NCBI RefSeq assembly: GCF_018687715.1
Contig: NC_056754.1
Location: forward strand, 18,647,501-18,711,500
Reading direction: 5' to 3'
DNA length: 64,000 nucleotides
Origin: Carya illinoinensis
Taxonomy: Eukaryota; Streptophyta; Magnoliopsida; Fagales; Juglandaceae
Part shown: in pieces, positions 34,352 through 45,989 of the stretch
Layout of the letters: every line of letters begins with the position of its first letter
How positions within the stretch are numbered: the stretch's first letter is position 1
Translations under genes and position numbers: made by a program
The notes under the pieces: generated by a model
Told to the model about the DNA's origin: nothing
The model's input: only the letters and a program-made list of their open reading frames with translations
Database searches by the model: none

Positions 34352-35056
34352 CGTATGACATTTTTTTTCCTTGATTTTCATCTTCATTCTCTCTCTTTGT
34401 AATTTTTAGTTATTCTCCATATCAAGAATCCTCTTTAGCTCTAGTGAGGTAGCTGACACTTTGCTGTAGTTCATTTTTGAAGGTATATTGCCTTCATTGT
34501 ACTTTCTTTTTTGGCTCTGCCACTATCCTTTGTAGCACTTTAGTAAGAAATAATATTTGTAGTTTTATTGACTGACCCCACTGTCTCTAAAAAAATTGCA
34601 CGAGACTTACACCTGTCAAGTTAAAATGAAAAAATCTTGAATTGTTAACATTAAAATAGGAGAGAAGCAACTGGCAATTTAGAAAATTTATGATTTAGTT
34701 TAATTTATAAATTTACTTTTATGAATTGCTAAAAATATTTCTGTTGATAAATATTGAAAATTATGTTTATATATTAAAATTAAGGGAGTTCTTCAAAGAG
34801 TCAAGATTAGATTGCAGCCTACGAGAACAAAATCTTACAAAGGTGCCCTAGTACAGGTTGCAAATCCACTGTAGCCAAGGCCCGGCCCAATCCCCTCCGT
34901 CCTTAAGTACAACGAAGCAAACGAAGTACTTGATAGAGCGCTTCCTCACTCTGCCACTGCCACTGCTCTACCCCCCCAATCTTCAGCCTATAACCAGTAA
35001 CCAGCGCCTCACGAAAACCCGTATTCGCAGCAAAACGAACAAGAGAGCTAGAAAAC
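34352..35056 (+). other. End of duplicated gypsy LTR and upstream region of uL23m
   Basis: 34357-34458 is the right end of the duplicated gypsy LTR, ending GAGGTAGCTGACA. 34459-35056 is host DNA that repeats 26774-27363. It must hold the promoter and leader of the intact uL23m gene. A weak TATA-like TTATATATTAAAA lies near 34768-34780. No other gene is seen. Confidence 0.6.
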
Positions 35057-35569
35057 ATGGGAAGCAGATTGGGAAGACGAGTGGTCCACATGGCCAACCT
35101 ACCAATCAAGCTGCTAATGCCCAGCACCTTCACCAACATCCAAGAGATCGCCCTCAAGACCATCCCTTCAGCCTCCAAAATCGAAATCAAGCGCGTCCTC
35201 GAGTCTCTTTACGGCTTCGAGGTCGAGAAGGTCCGAACCCTTAACATGGAGGGAAAGAAGAAGAAACGTGGCGGCCTGTTGATCGCAAAGCCTGACTACA
35301 AAAAGGCATACGTGACTCTGAGAAACCCGCTCTCCATCTCGCCGGAGATGTACCCGATTCGGATAATCGAGGAGGATAAGCGGCAGATGAACAAGCAGTC
35401 CAAGTCGAGCGTCGTCGAGGAAAGCGAGGGGAAGAGACACTGGCTCGATGAGAAGGCTAGGGCCGTGAAAGCTGGTGATAGATTTGGCAATCGAGGTCGT
35501 ATCGGCCAGCGGGGCGACGTGGCCAAGTTTCCGTGGAGTAGTATGAGGTCTGCTGCTAGTGCGAGGTAG
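35057..35569 (+). CDS. Mitochondrial large-subunit ribosomal protein uL23m
   Basis: A single exon of 170 codons starts MGSRLGRRVVHMANLPIKLL and ends SAASAR before TAG. The conserved block NIQEIALKTIPSASKIEIKR, LESLYGFEVEKVRTLNMEGK and KKKRGGLLIAKPDYKKAYV is the L23/uL23 fold as found in the plant nucleus-encoded mitochondrial L23. This protein sits at the exit of the mitochondrial peptide tunnel. The basic N-terminus fits organelle import. The chosen ATG is the family start; an earlier in-frame extension is not supported. The frame is clean, unlike the upstream copy at 27364, so this is the functional gene. Transposons now separate it from whatever lay upstream. Confidence 0.93.
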   Translation: MGSRLGRRVVHMANLPIKLLMPSTFTNIQEIALKTIPSASKIEIKRVLESLYGFEVEKVRTLNMEGKKKKRGGLLIAKPDYKKAYVTLRNPLSISPEMYPIRIIEEDKRQMNKQSKSSVVEESEGKRHWLDEKARAVKAGDRFGNRGRIGQRGDVAKFPWSSMRSAASAR

Positions 35570-36272
35570 AATGTTGTGAAATGTTATATTTTGTATGTTT
35601 TTATGGTTCTGTTGAGGTTAATGGTCAATGTGATGGTGGTCGTTTAATGGTTTTTAATTCGCGAACCTTTTTATGGATTAGAATAATAAACTTATTTAAG
35701 GCTAAAGAAGAGTTAGAAAAGCCTTTAAATGGGTCGTGGAGCATTGAGATTTTGATGAAGAGAAATTTGCTTTTGATATTGATGCTAAATTGTTGAAGCA
35801 TGCGTGATTGGTGCTTCTCTCAGTTTTTGCTAACGGAATATGCATGCTTGTGTAGTATATATTAAAAGTGGATGATATTGGACATTGAAGAGTGTAAGCC
35901 ATTTGCAATTCCTATCAGGAGATAAGCTCGTAGGTATGATGAAAACAGAAAACTACATAATTTAAACTTAATTTTGAAATTTACTCTTCAACAGATCAAA
36001 CATTTTGCTTGATATGGAACCAATGTAGCATTAAATCTGGAAATAGTATATGACCAAAATTACGATCTTCTTTTATTTATTGTCGATCCGATATTATGCG
36101 CATCTGCTATATTCTTTGTGACTGGGCAAGCATTACATAAGGCAGATAGTCGTCTTTCTCTGCGCCTTGCATAAAGAAACCCACTGAATCTGGAATTGGG
36201 TATGCATAATCCTCACAAGGCTTTTTGATGGACTTGAGCATCTATGGTACAGGATGTTTGATGGTAGACAAT
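35570..36272. other. Intergenic region between convergent uL23m and DOT3-like genes
   Basis: About 700 bases contain the 3' flanks of two genes that face each other. No further coding sequence is recognised. An AATAATAAA-like stretch near 35680-35690 could serve as poly(A) signal for uL23m. Confidence 0.5.
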
Positions 36273-39200
36273 TTATGAGAGGGATAGCCTTCTTCTGAAG
36301 GCTTTGGGTCTCTGCTGTTCATCTCTAGTTTCATCCTCATCCACTTTTGCTTGGAAAGAGTTTTTTATCTTCCTCCAACTGAAACTCCAACCTGATACTC
36401 TCTTTTGCTTGTGGCTCCGCTTTTCATACTCCCGTTGTAGATCAGAGTAGTCACTCTGCAACTCTGCCATTGTCATCTTTACAATTTCAAGCTCTGCCTT
36501 GAGAGTCTTTATCTCTGTGTCTGTAGATGACTGGTTTCCTGCCTGTTCGGTGATATTGCCACTTGGTACTGGCTCCTTCTCTACCATTGCTGCCCTCATC
36601 TTTACTTGCTCTGAAAAGAGCACCTGCATGGCTAATCTTTCTTCCTCGTATGAGACATGTTAAGTTTGATACGTTGAGCTCATGTGCTTTATATATGTTA
36701 AGTGCCTATATGACTGAACCCTTTTTTTTTTGGATTGCATCTTTTATATGTAATATGTCTGCAGGGTCTGTGCTTTTGGCATGCATTCTTGTAACAGCTA
36801 TAGATTGTTGTATAGCAGAACTAGAGAACCGAAATGATCACCTTTTTATGAGGTTTTGAAATTCATCTTAGGATTTTGTAATTATGCCATTTATCAGACA
36901 CCGTCTTCTATACTACATATCTCTGAAGGATTGTTGGCATTACTTTGTAGGAGTGATGATGTTAGGCCTGATGATCATTTTTTATCTAACACTAGTTCTT
37001 AGCATCTAGTCTGCTCCTATTGTCAATTGATGAAAGAGCTTATTTCAAAACCAAGTAATCAAGATTTTGGGGGATGGAAAAGATTAACTATTATGAATTA
37101 ATGAGATACACGAGTGTTATGCAAGTAAAGATCTAGAATTCATAAAAACTATACCTGGACAACAGTTCGTAGAGGCAATCGGTCATTTTGTGCAGCATGC
37201 ATGCATGCGTCAAGAGACAATTTCTCGCAGTTCATTATTTTGCACAGTCTTCTCCGGTCATGCTCAGATAGTAAAGGATGAGTCTGAAATGTATATTATA
37301 TAGTAGAGTTCCAAAAGAAAAAATACTTTAACCTCCTCCCCCAGAAGGAAGAAGATATAAGAGAACAAGAATGAGAAAAAGTTAAAAGGTAAAACCTTGA
37401 GATAGGTGTCGATGGCTCTGTAGAGACCATCGTCGCATGTTCGAGCATTTTCTGGCAATGCTTCAGCTAAAACTTGAAATTTAGTGATGGAGAGATTTTG
37501 GTCTCTTGCAATTTCTGCTAGGTAATTGTCTAGGAGCTTACTAATATTACATTTGCCAGACTTCTGCTGCTGCTGCTGCTGTTCATGCATCAAAAAATAT
37601 TCCACTATTCTTTGCACAACATCTGTATCATGCATTGCGCATTGTTCTGGTGAACTGCACCAACCATATGGAAAATTAACAAGGAAGTATTGCTAACTTG
37701 ATGGAGGAAAAATATTAGGTAGTCCTGGAGTATAGATGATGTGGTACTCTCATTCTATCCTCGGATGCCTTGTCATTAAAATTACTTTTATGAGTCCTAA
37801 TTTTTAATGATGTCATTCTGTGATAGGATAAAAGTACCATTTTTACAAGACTCTAATGCCACATTATTCAAAATGAGAGAGAGGAAGTAAATATACTCAC
37901 TTCACCAGTTTGGCATTTCTATAATTAGGAATCAGAAGATCATTGACATTGGCATCTTCTAACATAATCCCAACTCTCTTCTCAAGATCTGAAATCAGAG
38001 CTGGTGTTGCCGAACATACCATTGCCATCCTTAACATCTTGAACAAGAACTTACATGAAACAGCTTCTTGTTGAGGAGGAAGCATACTTATTAGGCTTTC
38101 AATGATTGTTTTTTGCTCTTTGCTGTGTCCGATGCCCCCTCCCTCCTTCCCACCATAAACACTGACCTGCAGCTCATTCTTTCCATACCCATAACCTTGT
38201 AGTCCTCCTAACTCGATGTCCATACCTGGAAACCATCTATCTGCATAGTGCATGATACATTTACCTATGATCTTTGGTTTTGTTACTCTTGCTTTTATTG
38301 CAGCTATAATTCTAATGAAATGTTCAATTCCAAGGGTAGCCACATCATCAAACCACCAGCCTTCTTCGTTAGCTGCATCTCCAGATGTTGAGATTTCTCT
38401 AGAAGCCTTCCAAGCTATTGAGTCACAACATCTCCTCACGATTTGGAGATTTTCAGCCCATGGAGATAAAGTTTCACAGGATTTTATAACAGTAATGGTG
38501 TCTTTCCATGAGGAAAGTACTACAAATGTGAGGAAAGCCTCTGTTTTGGCAATGAGATTTCCATCTTCAAATTCTTCGGTCATCTCTAGAAATTCTGATG
38601 CACACCTTAGCGGGGCTATGTTGTTAGAGTTAAAGTCTACTGGGAGACCACAACAGAATCTTAGAACAACTGCGAATGTTTCTGATCCTCCTGGGAAGTT
38701 TTCAAGCTTGAGGTCATACCCCATATTTGAGATCGAAGGCTGAAGTTCTAATCGTTGTATGTAGCCACATTTTGACACCAAGGGATACTGTTTCAGAAGA
38801 AATAGATTAGTTTATACTTCTGGATATTTATATCTTCCCTTTAGGCATCTAGATTGATACGAAAAAGTCTTATCCAAACCCCGATGAAGAAAAACTAGTA
38901 TTGAGGAAAAAGTATGGTATTGTATAAGGTTCACAGGCAGTCCCATTGAAAGGGGAAGAGGGACTTGTTTATTACCTTACACCAGGCAAACTGTTGCCTT
39001 AAAAAAATTTAAGCGGGTAGAGGATTCTTTTTTTTATTTTTTATTTTTATTTTTACTTTCTAGAAATGAAAGATAGTGTTAAATTTAGAGTTTTACAAAG
39101 AGAAAAGGTTTTACATCAGGATCAATAAGTAAGTTTTTGATTTTTTTTTAAAATCTTGGTGGATGTACCAGTTGTGACAAGAACATTCACCATCACAATA

Positions 39201-39988
39201 GTTTAAAAAAGAAAAATGAAAGGAGACAAGCGATTCCTTTTTTTTTTTTTTTTGGCTCTTTTGGCCTTAAAATTGTGAAAAAATAGCATTAATGTTCCAT
39301 GAAATTTAACAACAAAAATAATTGTGCAACTTGTATACATCCATTTGTGTATAATATGCTTCATATCACAGTTAAGGTAGTCAAATCCTCTAATTAACAA
39401 ATTAGACTGAGTGAAATTGGTATCCCAACGTGCATGAGGATGGCATGTATTTATGCTTAATATATTTTTGTTTTTTAAAGGTATGGATTGTAGCTTTCGT
39501 TTAGCTTGTTGGAAATGAGTTTCGAGAGTTTTGTGAATTTTGAAAATCGAGTTGTATCTTTTGTGTTGTTGGTAGTTACCTTGTGAACATTAAAGGTGAT
39601 TCCTTGAACTTGGATTGATAAATCTGTAGGCGTTAGAGAAGTGACAGACCTGCAAGGAAGATAACATTAGACGCAGAGATGAGAAGCAGTTGAAAACAAA
39701 AAAGGATTGGAGGAAAAATGTGCAAAAACCAAATACTATACCAGAGAACTCATATTAGCTTAGCATTTCTCTAGAAACAACATGCTGTGCATATCTAATG
39801 GGAAAATGGTGTTTATTGCCAATTGTAAACTAGCTTTTCTATTACCATGAGTGTTCTTTCTCTTCAAAGCTATCAGCTGGAGCGGCGAGTTTGCCAGGGA
39901 TCACGATGCTTTGGTCATGAACTTGGTCATTGCCATCGGAATCACTTCCAAGGCTTCTTGGTGGACTCTCTTGAAGTGACTTCTTCAT
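36273..39988 (-). CDS. DOT3: BTB/POZ and NPH3 domain protein, DOT3-like
   Basis: Six exons join in frame: 39988-39846, 39649-39580, 38787-37901, 37654-37396, 37283-37155 and 36623-36273, giving 612 residues. The N-terminus MKKSLQESPPRSLGSDSDG is followed by a BTB domain (about 55-165: TDLSIQVQGITFNVHK, YPLVSKCGYIQRLELQ). The NPH3 domain (about 210-500) has GWWFDDVATLGIEHF, LPENARTCDDGLYRAIDTYL and CEKLSLDACMHAAQNDRLPL. A coiled coil follows at about 533-565 and the tail is basic. NPH3 proteins act as substrate adaptors of CUL3 ubiquitin ligases; DOT3 affects vein patterning and shoot growth in Arabidopsis. All introns are GT-AG and all frames are open. A six-Gln run (392-397) is encoded by a CAG repeat. 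Domain calls are firm; the DOT3 subfamily is likely from overall similarity recalled, not computed. Confidence 0.93.
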
Positions 39989-41968
39989 GGTGATTCTCTG
40001 GCTCGAGAGTGGAGATATGTCATGAGTGACAATAATAATAAGACATTGGGTAGTTGGATATGGTCTAAATAAATGCCTGAAAAGTGAGTATGTGGTTGGA
40101 CTCGGAGTGCCTTTATGAGGGTTGGTGGATTGTTCATTTTGTTCCTCTCTTTTCCCGAAATTCGATTGTGACACTGGGAGAATTAGGTCAGTGTAATGTT
40201 AGCCATGTTCATTTTGAACCACATAATTAAGCATGGACTGATACCAATAAATGGTTGTGGCTCAGACTAAGCTTGATTTTTTCTGGCAATTAAAGCACCT
40301 AGATATGATCTCTTAATTGTGGATCTCATTAAATAGAAAAATGCACAAACATTGATGTTACGTCCGTTTGAGATTTTAGAGATTGAATGCATATGATAAT
40401 TGTATTTAGTGATCACTTTCCACTTCTTCCAGTTCCTGCATGAAATAGACAGGATGCTATCTGTTTTTCCTTTTTTTCCCCAAAGGTTGAGATATAAATG
40501 GATCCATCCAGGAACACCCTCTGGAATATGAATGGGCAGCATTAAAAATGCTCATTGTGTAACTGCTTTCAACAATATGTGCTTTTGCTGTGTGGTAAAA
40601 GAGTGTACGTTCATGCTTGTACAAATTAGTAATAAATGTGTGGCTGTTAAGGCAAATAAGACCCTTTTTTTTTTCTCTTTTGGGAGAATGTTACATACAA
40701 TGGGAGAAAGAGAGAACCCTGAATCAGTCAGCAACCGAGGCAGAGATGGACGAGGAGGAAAACATGGGGGAATTGGGGTTCAAGCAAGTAGCTCGAACAT
40801 GGGTTCCTTCTGCTGAGAATTCCAAATTGTAAAGACTAGTTTGTCATTTGTTTTAAGAGAAATGTTAATTCTACTTAAAAAATTTATAAATATTTATTTT
40901 TATATATGTCAATTATTGATGTGTCAAAGATTTCAAAATCTTGTAGGTTTTTTATAAATAAAATTACAAATACACGTCGCACTACTCTTATTTTAACAAT
41001 ATTTGGTGGAGGCCTTTCAAGTGCGGTGTTGATTTTTACGTTTCATTGGACATGGGCCAACCTTTGCGTATGGAATGGATAAATTGTCTAAGCTAATTTG
41101 TCTTTGGGGTCCTTCTATCAGTACCAATAAATCGACCAATAAATATGAAAAAAATTCTTATTTTTTTCTTTTTGTTTACATATATATTTTTTTAATTTTT
41201 AAATATATATTTTTTTAAAATTACTAATTACATTTTCTTGGCCATAAAGTGTTTTTTATTTTATTTTATTTTTTATTATTAAGTATCGGTCAAATTAGAG
41301 TCCAATCCATCAGATCCCAGAATTTTCCTTTGTGTGTGAGTGCAGCAGCCAGCAAGCACTGTTCTTCAGGTTCGGCCTAAGGTATCGGCTGGGCTTCACC
41401 CGAAATTTTAAAGGATTTTGTTATGTACAAGTAAAGTTATGTATTAATCTATATATTAATACTGATATTTTCATATTTAAAATTTAAATTTAAATTATTT
41501 TTAATAAAATTTATTTTTTGACCAATTATATTAGATTGATATACATATTAATACATATTTATACTTGTAATTAAATTTTTGCATATCTAAATCCTGGAGT
41601 CCTTTCATTGGAATGGTTTGTTCGTTTCACCGAGATGTTCGATAATTGTAAAGTGCTTTTTTTTTTTTTTTTTTTTAAATTTTTATCTTGTATACGTCTT
41701 TTTAAGTATTTTTGAAATCACTTTAAATATTTTAAAAAATTCATAAACTCATTTAAAAATATTTCCTTTAACAATTAATTTAAAAAAAGGGAATCTATAG
41801 CTTTTATCTGACATCATTCCCCTTTTTCATTTGCAGATTCGAGGAATTTTTTTTCCTTGATTAATATTAGATATGTTATGAGTAGTGTAAGTGTCGCGTA
41901 TTCTTTTAAAAAAGAGTATGATCTATTATTAAAAGATTAATTTTTTATATTGATTCAATATTTGTTAG
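39989..41968. other. Intergenic region upstream of the DOT3-like gene
   Basis: About 2 kb without a convincing gene. The first 250 bases hold the DOT3-like promoter and leader, but no clear TATA box was placed. 41085-41310 has AT-rich sequence bounded by imperfect inverted ends (GGTCCTTCTATCAGTACC on the left, TCGGTCAAATTAGAGTCC on the right) and may be a MITE. 41870-41960 resembles the left part of MITE family B and is cut off at the copia-remnant LTR. Confidence 0.4.
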
Positions 41969-42628
41969 TGAAATTACACATTAATAAAATAAAAATTACA
42001 ATAAAATTAAAATTAAGAAGAAACTAATTTAGATTGAGACATGAAAATCTAGTTTTCTTTTAAGGAGATTCGAGTCCTCTGTGCTATTCTAAGTTTCAAT
42101 TTAACTGGTACAATAAAATTTTTCTTGATTTGACTTTTCTAAAATATAACAATTCAACTGATCATTATATGACCCGAATTAACTCTGTATAAGTGGTTGA
42201 ACTCAAAACTCTAACAAAAAAATACATTTATTTTATTTAGAAATAGTCTCAAAATTATCCATGTACAATCCTCTATTTTTTTGTCTTTTTTTTTTTTTTT
42301 TTTTTTCTCTACCAATTTTTCTATATGTTGTATAGATAGACAACACAAAATAGAAAATTGACACTGGACGTACGCACCCTGACTTTTTTCAAAAAGTTCA
42401 ACCATACAAATAAAAAAGGAGTAGCAGACTTTCATCCGGCAACTGGACAATAAAGAGAATAAAGACACCCGAATTAATATAAGAAACGTCTTCTAGGCCC
42501 ATTAACGCATGAGGCATTAAAGGTGGAAGGCCCTGAAGTCTCGCATATTGCCGTAGTTACAATAACATGTTGGCAGGCTACGTCAAACAGCAGGGTTGAA
42601 AAACGGACAATAAGGACGATAATGAACA
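41969..42628 (-). repeat. Left LTR-like repeat of the copia remnant
   Basis: It pairs with 43899-44748. It includes a long T run (42283-42306) and lacks the SINE, so it preserves the empty target site near 42216-42240. Confidence 0.75.
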
Positions 42629-42859
42629 ATTAAAATTTATTAACAAATGAATTAATCTCATTTCTACCGAATTAACCTTCAATTCCATGGAGGAATTCTT
42701 TGATATTTTTAAAAGCATTACTTTTATTATTTTAATAAACGTACTTGTATTTTGAAAAAATATCCAAAAGTTGATAAAATATCTATTTCTTTCATCTATT
42801 TCTTTGACGAGTTAAAATTCATTCAAATTCACAATAAATAGTGGGAATTAAATCTAACA

Positions 42860-43850
42860 ATTTGGTATTTCTTAACATTTTTATGAGACCATTTTGTAAT
42901 TTTTGCTTACCTATAAACTTCATATTTTTTATAAAACAAAAAATCATTTGTTAGTTTGGGAATTAATCTTAAACTACTCAATTGCAACATATCTTCTATT
43001 GATATGGCATAAGTGTGCATGCCAAAATTTAACGAAGAAAGCATATAAAGAGAAACATCTTATGCTTTATTTACAATATTCAATTTAAACATTTCATCAC
43101 AAGCATAACTATTGCCCACAAAAGCTCCATTTTTTGTAATTACATATTGATGAAATTCTATAGTTTGTTTGAAGTCGGCTTTATTAAGTAAAAAATTTGA
43201 CATCAAATTTTTCCTCATAGATAGTGTAAAGAGTACATCTTTGATCTACATACGTCCAAAGATGAATTTTAGCTCAACCTCACTACTCCCTACAACTTTG
43301 ATTTTACTTAAATCACCAAGCGTAATTGTTTTCTCTTCTATAAATGGAGTATAATTTTTGAACCAATTTTTATTACAGCAGACATACTTATTGGCACTGG
43401 AATCTACCCATGGCCACCACCCTTCAATATATTTATGAAGCAAGTTAGTGTCTGTAATCATTGCTACAAATGGTTCTTCAATTACGTTAACTTGATGATT
43501 ATTTTTTAGCTTCAAAAATTTATAAGTTCGAGCAAATTGTCCACTTTTGCCAAACAAAATAGGATTAAATTTGTAAAGGGGGTCTTTGGTTCTTACTCTA
43601 TTGGTTTGGAAAACCTTTTTTGTGAGGTCTACTAATTTTATTTTATTTTTTTAAAATTCCGGATTCAAACAATTGTTTCTTGAATTCCAACTTCTGGGCA
43701 AGACATAATTTTCATAAAATAAATTTGCCTTTGTCGTGAAAACGTACGAGACATTCAAAAGGTTTAAGTAGAAGAGCACATTATACTTCCATCTCTTAAA
43801 CTAAGCTTCATTGAAACTTAATGGCTTGTTGAGAACTCCAAAGTTTTTCA
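42860..43850 (-). pseudogene. Copia gag/protease fragments
   Basis: On the minus strand, 43850-43680 reads KPLSFNEA, a stop, then FKRWKYNVLFYLNLLNV, the N-terminal gag motif of many plant copia elements. Next, 43557-43246 contains a zinc-knuckle remnant GKSGQFARTYKF and the protease-region motif WVDSSANKYVC, then NYTPFIEEKTITLGDLSKIK and VELKFIFGRM. Integrase, RT and RNase H are absent. Several stops interrupt the blocks. Confidence 0.75.
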
Positions 43851-43898
43851 TACATTTTTCAACTGTAGGTTTCATATAAATTTCCTTAAACTTGTTTG

Positions 43899-44748
43899 TG
43901 AAATTACACATTAATAAAATAAAAATTACAATGAAATAAAATAAAAAAGAAACCAATTTGAACTGATACACGAAAATTTTGCTCTCTTTAAGGAGATTCA
44001 AACCCTTTGCAATATACTAAGTTTCAATTTAATCAGTGCAGCAGAACTACTATTGACTTGACTTCTCTAGGATACAACAGCTCAATTGATCATTTTATAA
44101 CTCGAGTCAACTCTGCACAAGTAGTTGAGCTCAAAACTCTACTAAAAGAACACATTTTTTTTAATCCTGAGGGATAGATCAGTTGATCAGGCCTTAAGTT
44201 TGCTATCCGATGGTTACCAATTCGAATCCTCTCAGGTCACTGGAGGTTTACCTCACAGTTAACTTTAGGGTTCTATGAGATCAGTTAAGGTGCACACAAG
44301 TTAGCCCGAACATCTATGAATATCCAAAAAAAAACACACACACACACATTTATTTTATCTAAAAATACTCTCAAAATTATATACGTTCAATCCTCTTTGT
44401 TTCTCTCTATCAGTTTTTCTATATATTGTATAGATAGACCAGACCACACCACACTGAGAATAGAAAATTGACACTAAACGGACGCACCCTGACTTTTTAC
44501 AAATAGCTCAACCATCCAAATAAAAAATAAAAATAAAAAGTAGCAGACTTTCATCCTGCAACTGGGCAATAAATAGAATAAAGACACCAAAATTAATATA
44601 AGAAACGTCTTCCAGGACCATTAACACATGAGGCATTAAAGGTAGAAGGCCCTGAAGTCTCCCCATATTGCCGCAGTTACAATAACACGTTGGCTGGCTA
44701 CGTCAAACAGCATGGTTGAAAAACGGACGATAAGGACTATAATCAACA
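43899..44748 (-). repeat. Right LTR-like repeat of the copia remnant, carrying a SINE
   Basis: It matches 41969-42628 on both sides of an insertion at about 44166-44347. Removing that insertion brings the length to about 670 bases, close to its partner. Confidence 0.75.
44166..44347 (+). mobile_element. tRNA-derived SINE, copy 1 (old)
   Basis: It reads CCTGAGGGATAGATCAGTTG at the start (box A region), has GGTTACCAATTCGAATCC as box B and ends TATCCAAAAAAAAA followed by a CA run. It is a diverged relative of the SINE at 55116-55288. Flanking CACATTT sequences and the empty site in the sister LTR confirm insertion. Confidence 0.88.
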
Positions 44749-45110
44749 GTTAAAACTTAACAACGTTCACCCAATTTAATAGAGTTATAAACGTATAATA
44801 ACGGTGAACCATTAACAGCTGAAGAATAAAACCACATTAATGACTATCCTCAATATCAAATGGCACCGTACTATCACTTAAACAAATTTCAAAAACTATA
44901 TTTATTAAAAAAATACCAACGATATTTATTTATTTAAAAAAATAATAATATACAGCATTTATGTACTCTATAACTATAAATATTATTTTTATTTTTCCTT
45001 TTAACACGTTTACCTTTCTCATGCACGCATCCATTTACAAATTCATGCATGCATTACTGGTCTAAAACTTGCACTTTTTTAAAAAATTATTATTCCGGTG
45101 TGCGATTATA
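44749..45110. other. AT-rich spacer
   Basis: No gene is seen. About 44930-44990 resembles one end of MITE family B (TACAGCATTTATGTACTCTATAACTATAAAT). Confidence 0.3.
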
Positions 45111-45989
45111 AGAGCATTGATATTGGTTTGATTAAATTCATTTTCAAATTTGACCAATATCAATATTTTTTTATATTTGCATATTCCATCTAAATTCAAT
45201 GCCCACATTGAATTAGCCATTCATTCTCTATATAATAATAAACTATTATTAAATTAATAATTTTTTTAATTTAATTTATTTGATCACATTTTGTAATTCT
45301 ACCAATTAAATATTAATAATAATTATATTCTAATTAAATTAATATTAAAAAAGTATTATTAAATGTTAATAATAATTATATTCTAATTAAATTAATATTA
45401 GAAAAAGTATTATTAAATGTTAATAATAATTATATTATATTAAATTGATATTACTAAAAAGTATTATTAAATGTTAATAGTAATTATATTCTAATTAAAT
45501 TAATATTAAAAAAAGTATTATTAAATGTTAATAATAATTATATTCTAATTAAATTAATATTAAAAAATTATTATTAAATGTTAATAATAATAATTATATT
45601 ATATTAAATTAATATTACAAAAAAGTATTATTAAATGTTAATAGTAATTATATTCTAATTAAATTAATATTAAAAAAGCTATTGTTAAATGTTAATAATA
45701 ATTATATTATATTCAATTAATATTAAAAAATATTATTAAATGTTAATAATAATTATATTTTAAATGTTAAATGTTAATTATATTCTAATTAATTTAATTT
45801 ATTTGTTTGGAATGAGAAATTAATATTTTAATATTTGATGAATGAATAGTGGTCTTCCATCTTTAGCAATCACTGTAGCAAAAATCTAAATTATTTTAGA
45901 TTTGTCCAATCTAATATGAAGGATTTTTGAGCCAAATTATGTAAAATTTGACAAAACATCTTATTTGGCTAAGCCAATGTGGATGTCCT
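45111..45989. mobile_element. TIR element family C, copy 1, with internal AT minisatellite
   Basis: The ends are imperfect inverted repeats of about 45 bases: AGAGCATTGATATTGGTTT on the left, and AGGACATCCACATTGGCTT when the right end is reverse-complemented. The middle is a minisatellite. The copy at 49124-49615 matches both ends and has a shorter repeat block. No coding potential. Confidence 0.65.
45290..45780. repeat. AT minisatellite, units of about 55-65 bases
   Basis: Roughly eight units of the type GTATTATTAAATGTTAATAA with TTATATTCTAATTAAATTAA lie in tandem, differing by small indels. It forms the core of family C copy 1. Confidence 0.85.

Larger units (their letters stand above)
41969..44748 (-). 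mobile_element. Degenerate Ty1/copia remnant with two LTR-like repeats
   Basis: Two diverged direct repeats of about 660-680 bases (41969-42628 and 43899-44748, the latter also holding a SINE) flank only 1.27 kb of copia gag and protease debris on the minus strand. Both repeats start TGAAATTACACATTAATA and end near ATAAT(G/C)AACA. The flanks GTTAG (41964-41968) and GTTAA (44749-44753) could be a target duplication. No clear primer-binding site or polypurine tract was found, so LTR status is likely but not certain. Most of pol has been deleted. Confidence 0.7.

Noticed and set aside
40267..40830. Small frames upstream of the DOT3-like gene
   Set aside because: No conserved motif, splice context or family resemblance; treated as intergenic.
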